NCBI GenBank assembly: GCA_947466075.1
Contig: CANIBP010000008.1
Span: 1-64,000, forward strand
Length of the DNA stretch: 64,000 bases
From: Verrucomicrobiaceae bacterium
GTDB lineage: Bacteria; Verrucomicrobiota; Verrucomicrobiia; Verrucomicrobiales; Verrucomicrobiaceae
Reading direction: 5' to 3'
Part shown: in pieces, positions 17,758-27,371 of the stretch
How positions within the stretch are numbered: position 1 is the stretch's first letter
Layout: every line of letters starts with the position of its first letter
Notes under the pieces: model-generated
Database searches by the model: none
What the model was told of the DNA's origin: nothing
The model's input: only the letters and a program-made list of their open reading frames with translations
Program-made: the position numbers and the translations under genes

Positions 17758-18437
17758 CTAAAATACTCATCGCCGAAGACGACGACCACACGCGCGATGC
17801 CTTGCGCGAAGTCCTCACCATGGAAGGCTACGAAGTCATCGCCGCCAGCGACGGCTTACAGGCCGTGGACTTCTTTCGTGCCGAAAATCCCGATTTCGTC
17901 TGCCTCGACGTCATGATGCCCGGTCTCAATGGCTATGAGGTCTGCAAACAGATCCGCCGTCAGGACGAAAAAGTCCCAATTCTCTTCCTCACTGCTAAAT
18001 CGGAAGAAATCGATACCGTCCTCGGTCTCGAACTCGGTGCCGACGACTACATGACCAAGCCCTTCGGCGTGAAGGAGATCATCGCCCGCATCCGCGCCAT
18101 CCTGCGCCGCACCGCCTCACGCGGCGGTGGCAGAGCCGACGACGATTTCACGATGGACGACCTCCGCATCGTGCCCACCGAGTTGCGTGCGTATCGCGAC
18201 AAGGTCGAACTCGCACTCAGCCCGCGTGACGTCAAAGTCCTGCGCCTGCTTTACGAGCGTCGTGGCAAGGTCATCGACCGCAACACGCTCGCAGATGAAG
18301 TCTGGGGCGTCGATTACTTCCCCGAAAGCCGCGCCCTCGACCAGCACATCTCGCAGCTACGCAAACGCATCGAAAAAGATCCTGCCCAGCCGCGCATCAT
18401 CCGCACCGTGCATGGCGCAGGCTATCGCTATGAATGA
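17754..18437 (+). CDS. OmpR/PhoB-family response regulator
   Basis: 227 residues. The receiver domain has the acidic pocket EDDD, the phospho-acceptor Asp in CLDVMMPGLNG (about residue 53), the conserved Thr in LFLTAKSEE and Lys in YMTKPFG. The C-terminal winged helix (about 130-227) ends with the recognition-helix region AL-DQHISQLRKRIEKD and TVHGAGYRYE, typical for OmpR/PhoB. Such proteins bind tandem direct repeats of 10-11 bp, as seen at 15822-15861. Co-translated with the sensor kinase. Confidence 0.95.
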   Translation: MTKILIAEDDDHTRDALREVLTMEGYEVIAASDGLQAVDFFRAENPDFVCLDVMMPGLNGYEVCKQIRRQDEKVPILFLTAKSEEIDTVLGLELGADDYMTKPFGVKEIIARIRAILRRTASRGGGRADDDFTMDDLRIVPTELRAYRDKVELALSPRDVKVLRLLYERRGKVIDRNTLADEVWGVDYFPESRALDQHISQLRKRIEKDPAQPRIIRTVHGAGYRYE

Positions 18438-18488
18438 CGCATGATCGAATCAGCGTAGAATGACGCTCCATTCGTCATCTCATTCATC

Positions 18489-19565
18489 ATGCTCACCTTC
18501 GACGCCCACCTCGACCTCAGCCTCAACGCCCTCGGCGGTTTCAATCGCGACCTCCGCCTTCCCGTTCACGAGATTCGACGTCGTGAGGCTGGCATGACCG
18601 GCAAAGGCCGCGCCTGCGGCACCACCGCCTTCCCCGAGATGCGCAAAGGCAAAGTCGGCCTCTGCGTCGCCACCCAACTCGCTGGTTGCATGCCCGGCGC
18701 ATCCCCCATCGCTGGTTGGATGTCCCCTGAGCAGGCTTGGTCCGAAACCCAAGGCCAGCTCTCTTGGTATCGCGCCATGGAAGAAGACGGCCAGCTCCGC
18801 CAGATCACGAACGTGCGCGAACTCGACGAAATGATCGCGCTGTGGAATGACGCGAGCATTCCCGACGACACCAAGGCCATCGGCTACATTCTCAGCCTCG
18901 AAGGCGCCGACTCCATTCGCACCGTCGGCCATCTCGAAGACGCTTGGGCGCAGGGCCTTCGCGCCATGGGCCCTGCGCACTACGGCGTCTGTCGTTATGC
19001 GCTTGGCCATGATCAGGTCGGCCCCTTGCCCACAGGTGGTAAAGAACTCATCCAGGAAATGGACCGCCTCGGCATGATCCTCGATGTCACGCATCTCAGT
19101 GATGAATGCTTCTGGCAGGCCCTCGACATTCATCACGGCACCGTCTGGGCCAGTCACAGCAACTGCCGTGCCCTCGTCCCCGATCCCCGCCAGTTTTCCG
19201 ACGATCAACTCAAAGCCCTCATTGAACGCGGTGGCGTCATCGGTGCCGCGCTCGATGCCTGGATGATGATCCCCGGCTGGACTCGCGGCAAAACCACCCC
19301 GCAGGAAGTCGGTCTCAAACTCGAAGTCATCTGCGACCACATCGATCACGTCTGCCAGCTCGCCGGCAACGCCCTCCATTCCGGCATCGGCACCGACCTC
19401 GACGGCGGCTACGGCACCGAGCAAACTCCCGAAGACCTCGACACCATCGCCGACCTCGCCCGCATCCCCGCCATGCTCCAAAAACGCGGCTACAAAGACG
19501 AGGACATCGCCAACATCATGCACGGCAATTTTCTCCGTCTCATCCGCGAGGCATGGGCGGAGTAA
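18489..19565 (+). CDS. M19-family membrane (renal) dipeptidase
   Basis: 358 residues without a signal peptide. It has the amidohydrolase-fold dipeptidase marks: HxD metal ligands in FDAHLDLS near the N-terminus, VTHLSDECFWQAL (His ligand), ASHSNCRAL with the second His, FSDDQLKALIERGGVIG and the Asp of GIGTDLDGGYG. M19 enzymes are di-zinc hydrolases that cleave dipeptides, including those with D-residues. It could take part in peptidoglycan peptide turnover, given the muramoyl amidase-like gene nearby, but no operon link exists. Confidence 0.92.
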   Translation: MLTFDAHLDLSLNALGGFNRDLRLPVHEIRRREAGMTGKGRACGTTAFPEMRKGKVGLCVATQLAGCMPGASPIAGWMSPEQAWSETQGQLSWYRAMEEDGQLRQITNVRELDEMIALWNDASIPDDTKAIGYILSLEGADSIRTVGHLEDAWAQGLRAMGPAHYGVCRYALGHDQVGPLPTGGKELIQEMDRLGMILDVTHLSDECFWQALDIHHGTVWASHSNCRALVPDPRQFSDDQLKALIERGGVIGAALDAWMMIPGWTRGKTTPQEVGLKLEVICDHIDHVCQLAGNALHSGIGTDLDGGYGTEQTPEDLDTIADLARIPAMLQKRGYKDEDIANIMHGNFLRLIREAWAE

Positions 19566-19574
19566 GCATCGAAC

Positions 19575-20396
19575 TCACTCATGCCACGTCCGCGCCACGC
19601 GCTCAATCTTGAGCGCCTTGCCCGTGGCGGGATCGATCGTGATCAGTGCACCGTTCACGCGCACCGCACCACGACCAACACCAAAACGCGTGGGCATCAT
19701 GGTAAGAAAACGTTCGAGCACGGGCTCGATCTGGCTGCCTATGACGGAATCCATCGGGCCACACATGCCGGCATCGCTTTGAAAGGCGGTGCCTTGGGGC
19801 AGCACGCGTTCATCGGCGGTGGGCACATGGGTGTGCGTGCCGACGACGGCGGAAACTTTGCCGTCGAGATGCCAGCCCATGGCAACTTTTTCGCTCGTGG
19901 CCTCGGCGTGGAAATCCACAAAGATCACCGGCGTCTCCTGGCGCAATTCTTCGACACATGCAGCGATGGCGGGGAAGGGATTATCGAGCTGCTGATTCAT
20001 GAACGTGCGGCCTTGCAGGTTCACCACGGCCACTTTGCACTTCTTTGACTCCAGCACGATGAAGCCGCTGCCCGGCGTGCCTGCGGGATAGTTCATCGGC
20101 CGCAGCATGCGCGGCTCCTCACTGAGGTAATGTACGATCTCCTTCTGATCCCAGATGTGATCCCCGCTCGTGACCACCGCCGCACCGGCACGCATGAGGC
20201 TGATGGCGATCTTCGGCGTGATGCCGCGCCCACCAGCGGAGTTTTCACCGTTCACCACGATGAAGTCCGTTTTGAGTTCCTCCTTGAGCACCGGCAGCAG
20301 CGCGGCGACCGCCTTGCGTCCCAGTTCGCCCACCACATCGCCCAAAAAAAGAAGGCGGAAGAGTCCGTCCGCGCTGTCAGCCGTGTTGTCGTTCAT
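19575..20396 (-). CDS. YmdB-family metallophosphoesterase
   Basis: 273 residues matching the TIGR00282/YmdB family: LFLGDVVGELGRKAV (metal-binding D), FIVVNGENSAGGRGIT (N and E ligands), VTSGDHIWDQKE, VDFHAEATSEK and GTHTHVPTADERVLPQGTAF. Members are calcineurin-like enzymes with a di-iron or di-metal centre; Bacillus YmdB is a 2',3'- and 3',5'-cAMP phosphodiesterase influencing biofilm/motility choice. The gene is in convergent contact with the dipeptidase gene (9 bases) and divergent from the amidase-like gene. Confidence 0.9.
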   Translation of the reverse strand: MNDNTADSADGLFRLLFLGDVVGELGRKAVAALLPVLKEELKTDFIVVNGENSAGGRGITPKIAISLMRAGAAVVTSGDHIWDQKEIVHYLSEEPRMLRPMNYPAGTPGSGFIVLESKKCKVAVVNLQGRTFMNQQLDNPFPAIAACVEELRQETPVIFVDFHAEATSEKVAMGWHLDGKVSAVVGTHTHVPTADERVLPQGTAFQSDAGMCGPMDSVIGSQIEPVLERFLTMMPTRFGVGRGAVRVNGALITIDPATGKALKIERVARTWHE

Positions 20397-20449
20397 TGTG
20401 TCACCACTTAGTAGATGATGAAGCCGGGGATCAAGTCTAGGATGAACTT

Positions 20450-21871
20450 ATGATGAAACGAATGATGCGCGGCAACTCGCTGGCCGTCATGCTGACGTGC
20501 TGCGTGGCAGCGCCGGGCATGACGCAGACGATTGCGCCCGCACCCACGCCCACTACCCCTGTTCCGGCGGCTGTCGCGCCCCTGACTCCTTCTCAAATCA
20601 TACCCGGCACCGCTGCGGTGCCACCCGCGCCTCCGGTCGCTCCGCCGCCCGCGCCACCACCACGGCTGGACAAGCTGAGCCCCCTCGGCACCAAACCAGA
20701 CTGGCTCAGACTCCAGTCGTTTCATCAATCAATGACGCGGGTCGAGTTTGAAGCCGCGCTGCGCGACATTTACTCCGACGGCTCGCCCATGACGCCGCCA
20801 TGGAAGATGGAACCCGACGGCGTCGTGATCCAAACCGGCGACCCTATCAAGCCCGAGGTGCGCATCGCGTTCTCTAGCCGCGCGGAATCACCTCTGCCAA
20901 GCATGCGCACCTGGAGGCGTGCCAGCGAAATGCCTCCGCTCAAAGGCCGCGCGCCGTTGAGTGATGTCCACATCGCCATCGATCCCGGCCACATCGGCGG
21001 CGGCTATTCACAGATGGAAGAACGCTACCTCAGCTTCGCTCCTGGTGAAGCCATCCAGGAAGGCACACTCACGCTCACCACCGCCCAAGTGCTCGCCGAG
21101 CGTCTGAAAGCCCTCGGCGCTTACGTTTCACTCGTGCGCGACCGCCTTGATCCTGTCACCGAACTGCGTCCGTCCGACTTGATCACTCCTGCACGCCAAC
21201 TGCTCATCGAATCGGGCTTCCCGCAGCCGCAGGAAAATTACAATGGTCTCACGGGTGACGCGAAGCTCCTCACCGTGCAGTGGCAGAGCGAAAAACTCTT
21301 CTACCGAGTCAGCGAGATCCACGCCCGCGCCAAAAAAGTCAACACCACCATCAAGCCCGATGTCGTGCTCTGCCTGCACTACAACGCCGAAGCTTGGGGC
21401 GATGCCACCGCACCGCAGTTCTCGCCCATGAACCATATGCACGTCCTTGTGAACGGCTGCTACGCTCCCATTGAGCTAGCGCAGCAGGACGTGCGCTTTG
21501 AAATGTTCCAACGCCTGTTCTCACGCATGCATGAGGAGGAACTGCCGCTCGCAGAAGCCATCGCTGGTGGCATGCGGTCTGCGACGGAACTACCCGCCTA
21601 TGTTTACACCACGAACAATGCCCGCCATGTCGGCACCAACGCCTATATTTATGCGCGGAACCTGCTCGCCAACCGGATCTATGAATGCCCGGTCGTGTAC
21701 CTTGAGCCTTTCGTCATGAACCACGAAGAAACCTACCGGCGCCTGCTGCTCGGCCATTACCTGGGTCGCACGCTGGTCGCAGGCCGTCTGCAAACCAGCG
21801 CCATCGAAGACTATGTGCGTGGCATCGTGAAAGGCGTCCTCGCCTACTATCAGAAACGTCGTCCGCTATGA
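20450..21871 (+). CDS. Secreted N-acetylmuramoyl-L-alanine amidase-like protein
   Basis: 473 residues. A signal peptide (to about residue 25) is followed by a Pro/Ala-rich linker (about 26-75). From about 165 the Amidase_3 fold appears: HIAIDPGHIGG (zinc His), a Glu about 25 residues on in EAIQEGTLTLTTAQ, and LCLHYNAEAWGD (second His). A Glu near the end in VYLEPFVMNHEE may be the catalytic one. Spacing between motifs is larger than in AmiC, so specificity is uncertain; periplasmic peptidoglycan cleavage is the best guess. It overlaps the next gene by 4 bp. Confidence 0.75.
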   Translation: MMKRMMRGNSLAVMLTCCVAAPGMTQTIAPAPTPTTPVPAAVAPLTPSQIIPGTAAVPPAPPVAPPPAPPPRLDKLSPLGTKPDWLRLQSFHQSMTRVEFEAALRDIYSDGSPMTPPWKMEPDGVVIQTGDPIKPEVRIAFSSRAESPLPSMRTWRRASEMPPLKGRAPLSDVHIAIDPGHIGGGYSQMEERYLSFAPGEAIQEGTLTLTTAQVLAERLKALGAYVSLVRDRLDPVTELRPSDLITPARQLLIESGFPQPQENYNGLTGDAKLLTVQWQSEKLFYRVSEIHARAKKVNTTIKPDVVLCLHYNAEAWGDATAPQFSPMNHMHVLVNGCYAPIELAQQDVRFEMFQRLFSRMHEEELPLAEAIAGGMRSATELPAYVYTTNNARHVGTNAYIYARNLLANRIYECPVVYLEPFVMNHEETYRRLLLGHYLGRTLVAGRLQTSAIEDYVRGIVKGVLAYYQKRRPL

Positions 21872-23316
21872 AGGTGCTCATCGCTGGTTGTGGTTTCGTC
21901 GGTGAACGTGCCGCCGATCTGCTTCATGCCGCGGGTCATGAAGTCATCGGCCTCACGCATTCGCCCCAGTCCACCGCACGGCTAGCGGTTGCCAAGCCTT
22001 GGCGCGTCGAGTCCTGCGACATTTCGAATCAGGACTCCGTTACTGCACTCGCCACGAAGATCGGCGCAAACATCGACGCCGTCATTCATTGCGCCAGTTC
22101 CAGCCGAGGCGGTGCTGAAATGTATCAAGCCGTCTATGTCGATGGCATGCGGCATCTTGTGACCGCCTTTCCGCGAGCCTTCGCACTCTACACCAGCAGC
22201 ACCAGTGTTTACCCGCAAGTCGATGGCGAAATCGTCGATGAAACCAGTCACGCCGATCCTGATCGCGACACCGGCCGCCTGCTGCGTGAAGCTGAAAACA
22301 TCGCTTTGAACTCGAAAGGTGCCGTCGCACGTCTCGCCGGTATTTATGGCCCCGGTCGGTCGTTTGTTTTGAAGAACCTGCTCGAAGGCAAAGCCGCCAT
22401 CGAAGGAAACCACGGCCAAGGCCGCCTGCTCAACCAAATCCATGCCGATGATGCCGCCAGCGCGATTGTTCACCTCATCACACAACGTCTCAGCGGCATC
22501 TTCAACGTCGTCGATGACGCGCAGATGACGCAGCGGCAATGTTTGGAACGTTTGTGCGCCATCTTCGGCCTCAAACTGCCCAGCGAACGCGAACCTGATC
22601 CCAATCGCAAACGCGGCTGGAGCCACAAACGCGTCTCCAACACCAAGCTGCACGCCACCGGCTGGCAGCCGCAGTATTCAAGCTACTTCGATGCTGTGCG
22701 CGACGATCCCGACCTCGTTTCATCTATTCTGGAACTCGTTCAGGCCGCAGTCGAGACTCCCCTGCCCCGCCAGCCAAACATCATCCTTATCGGCCTCATG
22801 GGTTCCGGCAAAACCACCGTCGGCCGCATTGTCGCGCAGATGATCGGCTTCCAGATCGTAGATACTGACCACCTCATCGCCGACACGGCTGGCATGACCA
22901 TTCCTGAAATCTTCGCCGCTGAAGGCGAAGCCGGGTTCCGTCTGCGTGAATCCGCCGCGTTGCGTTCTTTGCTCGGCAAACGCGGTTGCGTCATCGCGAC
23001 CGGCGGCGGCATCATCACGCAACCCCGCAATCTGCCCATCCTGCGCCACCTCGGCTACATCGTCTGGCTTGATGCCGATCCCGAGCGCCTCGCCCGCCGC
23101 ACCGCGATGAACAACAATCGTCCCCTGCTTGCGGGCGAAGAAGATCCCAAAGCCAAGCTCGAACGCCTGCTCACTGAGCGCAAACCGCTCTACAAATCCC
23201 TCTCTGACCTGCGCATCAAGACCGCCGAACTCACACCGCAGGAAACCGCGTATGGCGTCATGGAAAGCGCCCGCGTCTTCTTCGCCCGCCGGCAGAAACT
23301 CGAATCAGTGAGCTGA
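21868..23316 (+). CDS. Fused SDR epimerase-like protein and shikimate kinase
   Basis: 482 residues, two domains. Residues 1-295 are an extended short-chain dehydrogenase like YeeZ: GCGFVGERAADLL at the N-terminus, YTSSTSVYPQVDGE, ARLAGIYGPGRS. The usual YxxxK catalytic Lys is not seen. Residues 300-482 are shikimate kinase: P-loop GLMGSGKTTVGR, DTDHLIADTAGMTIPEIF (substrate Asp), GEAGFRLRESAAL (Arg), ATGGGII and the LID Arg in RPLLAGE. The kinase phosphorylates shikimate at the 3-position in the aromatic pathway. There is no stop or frame change between the domains. The start overlaps the amidase stop (ATGA). Confidence 0.88.
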   Translation: MKVLIAGCGFVGERAADLLHAAGHEVIGLTHSPQSTARLAVAKPWRVESCDISNQDSVTALATKIGANIDAVIHCASSSRGGAEMYQAVYVDGMRHLVTAFPRAFALYTSSTSVYPQVDGEIVDETSHADPDRDTGRLLREAENIALNSKGAVARLAGIYGPGRSFVLKNLLEGKAAIEGNHGQGRLLNQIHADDAASAIVHLITQRLSGIFNVVDDAQMTQRQCLERLCAIFGLKLPSEREPDPNRKRGWSHKRVSNTKLHATGWQPQYSSYFDAVRDDPDLVSSILELVQAAVETPLPRQPNIILIGLMGSGKTTVGRIVAQMIGFQIVDTDHLIADTAGMTIPEIFAAEGEAGFRLRESAALRSLLGKRGCVIATGGGIITQPRNLPILRHLGYIVWLDADPERLARRTAMNNNRPLLAGEEDPKAKLERLLTERKPLYKSLSDLRIKTAELTPQETAYGVMESARVFFARRQKLESVS

Positions 23317-24306
23317 AAAGCTCAGTTCCAACTGATCCTCCGCCCCTAGCGCCCGCGCATCATGCCCGCGCGTGCGGAGTTCCGCCGCAAACTCACGCGT
23401 GGAGCCATGCACGAGGTAAATCCGGCGCGGTTTGACGATTTCCACCGTCTCATGCAGCTCAGGATGATCCGCATGATCACTCAGCGGCAGCGCCACATCG
23501 ACGCCGTAGCGATACTTCGCGCTCGATTGAATCGCCCAGCCCGACAGCATCGCTGTGCGCGTTTTCGGCACCTCGATTTTCGCGCCCGGCGGAAACACCA
23601 GCACATGCCCCACAGCTTCATTCGCATCAAACAGCCGCCACTTTGGCAAGGCACCAAGATGTGGCATTAACACCTCCGTGATCTGCGCCACACTCGCATG
23701 GACCATCACCGGCAGCGCCGCATCATGCAGCGCACACAAAATCTCCTGCGCTTTCCCCAGCGAATAACCCAGCAGCACCGGAATGCCGCCGTCACTCAAA
23801 GTTTCGCGCACAAATGCCAGCATCTGAGCGATTACGTCTTCCGCAGGCGGAAAACGATACTTCGGCAGCCCAAACGTCGTCTCCATGATCAGCGTGTCCG
23901 CCTGCATCAGTTCACAGCGCTCCGCGCTCAATCCCTGCCGCAGTTTGTAGTCACCCGTATAAAGCAAAGTTGCCCCATCATCCTTCCGTGTGAGATGCAG
24001 CATCGCCGAACCGGTGATGTGGCCCGCAGGCAGCAGCCGCAGCTCCCAGCCTTCCCATTCAAATACCTTCCGCATCTGCGGTGACACCACCGTGCCCGAC
24101 TTCTTCACCGTTTTGCGCACCACCATGAGCTGATGCGTGATCTCCGAGCAAAACGTCAGATCATGCCGTGCCACATGATCGCTGTGCGCATGCGAAACAA
24201 ACGCCCGCTTCACCCCAAAGTGCGGATCAAGCCACAAATCCGCCTCCGGGAGGTAAATCCCGCGTGGGTGAGTAACTTGAATCAGCGGAGGCATGGGGAA
24301 TCGCAT
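23305..24306 (-). CDS. Metallo-beta-lactamase-fold exonuclease-like protein
   Basis: About 333 residues from MRFPMPPLIQ (MPPLIQ at 24294 is the alternative). Metal motif AFVSHAHSDHVARHD, LLPAGHITGSAMLHL, YTGDY, IMETTFGLPKY and VHGSTREFAAELR match the mRNA 3'-end-processing/ligase-associated exonuclease branch of the MBL superfamily (COG1236). In many bacteria these accompany an ATP-dependent DNA ligase; none is in this window. The 3' end overlaps the convergent SDR-kinase gene by 12 bases. Nucleic acid processing is likely from the family. Confidence 0.83.
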   Translation of the reverse strand: MRFPMPPLIQVTHPRGIYLPEADLWLDPHFGVKRAFVSHAHSDHVARHDLTFCSEITHQLMVVRKTVKKSGTVVSPQMRKVFEWEGWELRLLPAGHITGSAMLHLTRKDDGATLLYTGDYKLRQGLSAERCELMQADTLIMETTFGLPKYRFPPAEDVIAQMLAFVRETLSDGGIPVLLGYSLGKAQEILCALHDAALPVMVHASVAQITEVLMPHLGALPKWRLFDANEAVGHVLVFPPGAKIEVPKTRTAMLSGWAIQSSAKYRYGVDVALPLSDHADHPELHETVEIVKPRRIYLVHGSTREFAAELRTRGHDARALGAEDQLELSFSAH

Positions 24307-24348
24307 TCTACGCGTTGCGCGAACGCTACGCTTCGCCAGTCTCCTCGG

Positions 24349-25722
24349 ATGGCCTCCCTCGCCGATCAACTCGTTTCCCTCCTCGGTCCTGACCGCGTCT
24401 CCGTTACGCAGGACGATCTCACCGCGCACAGCACGGACAAATGGTTCGCCTCGAATCCGCCGCAAGTCGTCGTGCATGCCCAAAGCACCGAGGACGTGTC
24501 CAAAACACTGCGCTTCGCCAACGAACACAAGATTCCCGTCACACCCCAGGGCTCACGCGTCGGCTACGTCGGCGGCGCCGTGCCATTGAAAGGCGGCATC
24601 GCGCTTTCGGTGGCCCGCATGAACAAGATCAAAGAGATCGCGTTGGAAGATGGTGTCGCTGTCATCGAGCCAGGTGTGATTACCGGCCATCTTCAAAGTG
24701 AGGTGCGCAAACTCGGCTGGTTTTATCCGCCAGACCCAGCTTCGCTGAAGGAATGCAGCCTCGGCGGCAACATAGCGACCAATGCAGGTGGACCGCGCTG
24801 CCTCAAATACGGCGTCACACGGCATTACGTGCTCGGTTTGGAGGCCGTGCTGGCCGATGGCTCGATCGTGAGAGCCGGTGGCCGCTGTCATAAAAACAAA
24901 ACCGGCTTCGATCTCGTCGGCCTCATGGTCGGCAGCGAAGGCATGCTCGGCGTCGTCACCGAGGCCACGCTGCGATTGATTCCGCACCCGCCGATGCGCG
25001 CGATGCTTTCCGCTGGCTTCAATTCGTTCGCGGAAGCTGCCAATGCCGTGCAGCGCATCCTCGGCAGCGGCTTCCTGCCCAGCGCCCTTGAAATCGCCGA
25101 CAAGTTCACGCTGCGTGCCGCCCGCGAGTATCTCGGTGCCTCCGTCACTCCTGATGGCGATGCACATCTGCTCGTCGAGATCGACGGCCAGCCCGAATCG
25201 GTGAAAGGCGAGCTGCAACAGCTCGCCAAACTCGTGCGCGAGCTTGGGTGCATCTGTTTGAACGAAGCGATGGGAGAAGATGCGTGCGAAGCCTTCTGGA
25301 AACTGCGACGCGAGTTCAGCTACAGCCTGCGGAACACCGGCTTGATCAAACTGAACGAAGACATCGTCGTGCCACGCGGCAAACTCGTCGATCTCGTCGA
25401 TTTCGCCGAGCAGTTGCAGACCGAGTTCGGCTTCCCCGTCGCCAGCTTCGGCCACGCGGGTGATGGCAATATTCACGTCAACATCATGGTGCCCACGATG
25501 GATGATCCAGCGATCCGCGAACGCACCGAAGCCGCGCTTGATAAGCTCTTCCATCAAGTCATCGTTTGGAATGGAGCGATCACTGGCGAACACGGCATCG
25601 GCATCGCCAAGAAGCGCTGGTGGCGGGATGCGGTGTCATCCGCCGCACATGAAACCCATCTGCGATTGAAGGCAGCACTTGATCCGAACGGGATTTTGAA
25701 TCCTGGAAAGTTTCTGGACTGA
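24349..25722 (+). CDS. FAD-linked oxidase, GlcD/D-lactate dehydrogenase type
   Basis: 457 residues starting at MASLADQLVSLLG; a longer frame upstream runs through the divergent gene and is rejected. The PCMH FAD domain shows IPVTPQGSRVGYVGGAVPL, EPGVITGHL, YPPDPAS and NIATNAGGPRCLKYG. The C-terminal cap has SFGHAGDGNIHVNIM and GEHGIGIAKKRW, both typical of glycolate oxidase subunit GlcD and D-lactate dehydrogenases. It would oxidise a 2-hydroxy acid and pass electrons on. No GlcE/GlcF-like genes are adjacent, so a single-subunit enzyme is more likely. Confidence 0.9.
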   Translation: MASLADQLVSLLGPDRVSVTQDDLTAHSTDKWFASNPPQVVVHAQSTEDVSKTLRFANEHKIPVTPQGSRVGYVGGAVPLKGGIALSVARMNKIKEIALEDGVAVIEPGVITGHLQSEVRKLGWFYPPDPASLKECSLGGNIATNAGGPRCLKYGVTRHYVLGLEAVLADGSIVRAGGRCHKNKTGFDLVGLMVGSEGMLGVVTEATLRLIPHPPMRAMLSAGFNSFAEAANAVQRILGSGFLPSALEIADKFTLRAAREYLGASVTPDGDAHLLVEIDGQPESVKGELQQLAKLVRELGCICLNEAMGEDACEAFWKLRREFSYSLRNTGLIKLNEDIVVPRGKLVDLVDFAEQLQTEFGFPVASFGHAGDGNIHVNIMVPTMDDPAIRERTEAALDKLFHQVIVWNGAITGEHGIGIAKKRWWRDAVSSAAHETHLRLKAALDPNGILNPGKFLD

Positions 25723-25782
25723 CGACAAAAGTGATGAGCATCGGAGTGGCGCTCTTCATGGCAGTGGCTAGCTTTGCTGAAC

Positions 25783-27264
25783 ATGAAAAATCCGTCGAGA
25801 CTGTTTCTGCTTCTTTTTGCTTTCGCCACCTGCCCCGCGCAGGAAGCGTTTGACCGTCTGACCTTCCACACCGCTCCAAAGTCGCTCTCAAAGGAGGCGA
25901 AGACCAGCGACTGGCCGCGCGTGCTGGGTCCCACGCACGATGCGATTTCGCCGGAGACGCATCTGTCGAAAAAATGGGCCGCAGGCGGGCCGAAGGCCGT
26001 GTGGGAGGTCGCCATGGGTGAGGCTTACAACTCGCCCGCCATCAGCGGCGATTACTGCGTCATTTTTCATGCGCTGGAAGGCAGGGAAACCATCGAGTGC
26101 CTGCATCGCGAAACAGGAAAGCGCTTCTGGTCACATGATTACCCGATCTCGTATCAGGATCGCTACGGCTTCGGCAACGGGCCGCGCGGTAGTCCGGTGA
26201 TCGCGGATAGCATCGTGGTGACGTATGGCGTATCGTGTGAACTGCGAGCGCTCGATTTGAAAACGGGCAAGCTGCTCTGGAAACACGATCTACGAGCAGA
26301 AATGCATGTGCCGCAGGATTTCTTCGGCGCGGGTGGCGCGCCGTTGATTCTCGATGGTCGGGTCATTTTGAACGTGGGCGGCAAGAAGACGGCGATCGAA
26401 GACGCCGAAGGCCTGCGTGACCGGAAAGAGCGCCTTGCTGAGGCTGGAGTGAGTGTCGCTGCGTTTGATTTGAAGAGCGGTGAGGTCGTTTGGAAGGTCG
26501 AAGATGCGTGGGGCGCGAGTTACGCGTCTCCCATTCCCGCGACGCTCCACGGGCAGCTCAAAGTGCTCGTCTATGCCGGTGGCGAGAGCGATCCGGCGAC
26601 GGGCGGCCTCATGTGCATCGACCCTGTGAGCGGGAAACTGCATTCGAAGTTCGCGTGGCGTAACGACGAATACATCCAGGCCATCGGCAGTTCGCCCGTG
26701 GTCATTCCTGACAAGAACCGTGCCTTCATCACCACCGCGTATCCCAAAGGCCGCCCCATCGGCGGTGTGATGGTCGAGTACGATGCCGAATTTCAGCCCA
26801 AGGAATTGTGGCAGTCCAAAAAACTCGCCGTGCATTGGATGAACCCGGTTTATCACGAGGGCCATCTCTACGCCATCGACGGCGAGACGGAGCCGAAGTC
26901 CCGCCTCGTCTGTGTCAATGCCGACACTGGCGCAGAAGTGTGGGAACAGCACATCGAATGGGAGGACGCCGAGTTCAGCAAGCAGACCGGCCGCGACAAT
27001 CCCACCCGTCTCAGCATCCTCCGCGCGAGTTTGATGAAGGTCGATGGTGCCTTTCTCTGTCTCGGCGAGATCGGTTCCCTCCACTGGCTCGACCTCAGCC
27101 CCACCGGAGCCAAAGTCATCGCCCAAGCGCAGCCGTTTTACGCTCTCAACACCTGGAGCCTGCCCGCCCTCAGCCATGGCCTGCTTTATGTCCGCCAGCA
27201 GCAGAAGGATCTGATGCAAAAATCGGCTGAGCGAGTGATCTGTTTGGATTTGCGAGGGGAATAA
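25783..27264 (+). CDS. Secreted PQQ-like beta-propeller protein
   Basis: 493 residues from MKNPSRLFLLLFAF; the signal peptide ends near CPAQEA. Several PQQ-like blades are visible: WPRVLGPTHDAISPE, CLHRETGKRFWSHDY, ALDLKTGKLLWKHDL, AFDLKSGEVVWKVEDAW, CIDPVSGKL and CVNADTGAEVWEQHIEW. The T/SGxxxW repeats mark an eight-bladed quinoprotein-like propeller, but the dehydrogenase active site was not recognised, so it is probably a binding or scaffold protein of the periplasm. This family is abundant in Planctomycetes/Verrucomicrobia. Confidence 0.85.
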   Translation: MKNPSRLFLLLFAFATCPAQEAFDRLTFHTAPKSLSKEAKTSDWPRVLGPTHDAISPETHLSKKWAAGGPKAVWEVAMGEAYNSPAISGDYCVIFHALEGRETIECLHRETGKRFWSHDYPISYQDRYGFGNGPRGSPVIADSIVVTYGVSCELRALDLKTGKLLWKHDLRAEMHVPQDFFGAGGAPLILDGRVILNVGGKKTAIEDAEGLRDRKERLAEAGVSVAAFDLKSGEVVWKVEDAWGASYASPIPATLHGQLKVLVYAGGESDPATGGLMCIDPVSGKLHSKFAWRNDEYIQAIGSSPVVIPDKNRAFITTAYPKGRPIGGVMVEYDAEFQPKELWQSKKLAVHWMNPVYHEGHLYAIDGETEPKSRLVCVNADTGAEVWEQHIEWEDAEFSKQTGRDNPTRLSILRASLMKVDGAFLCLGEIGSLHWLDLSPTGAKVIAQAQPFYALNTWSLPALSHGLLYVRQQQKDLMQKSAERVICLDLRGE

Positions 27265-27371
27265 GAGTTTGGCCTCATTTTCTTAGCTTAGGGCTACCTC
27301 AGGTCCCGCCGGGTCAGTTTCCGTTTGAGCCGCCCGTGCTTTCGGGCTAGTCAGCGGGCCACTATTTTCCC

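Noticed and set aside
18480..19523. A 347-codon minus-strand frame opposite the dipeptidase gene
   Set aside because: Antisense shadow; M19 motifs are on the plus strand.
27300..27371. Riboswitch or terminator before purM
   Set aside because: Only a 5-bp GCCCG/CGGGC hairpin without T-run; too weak to call.
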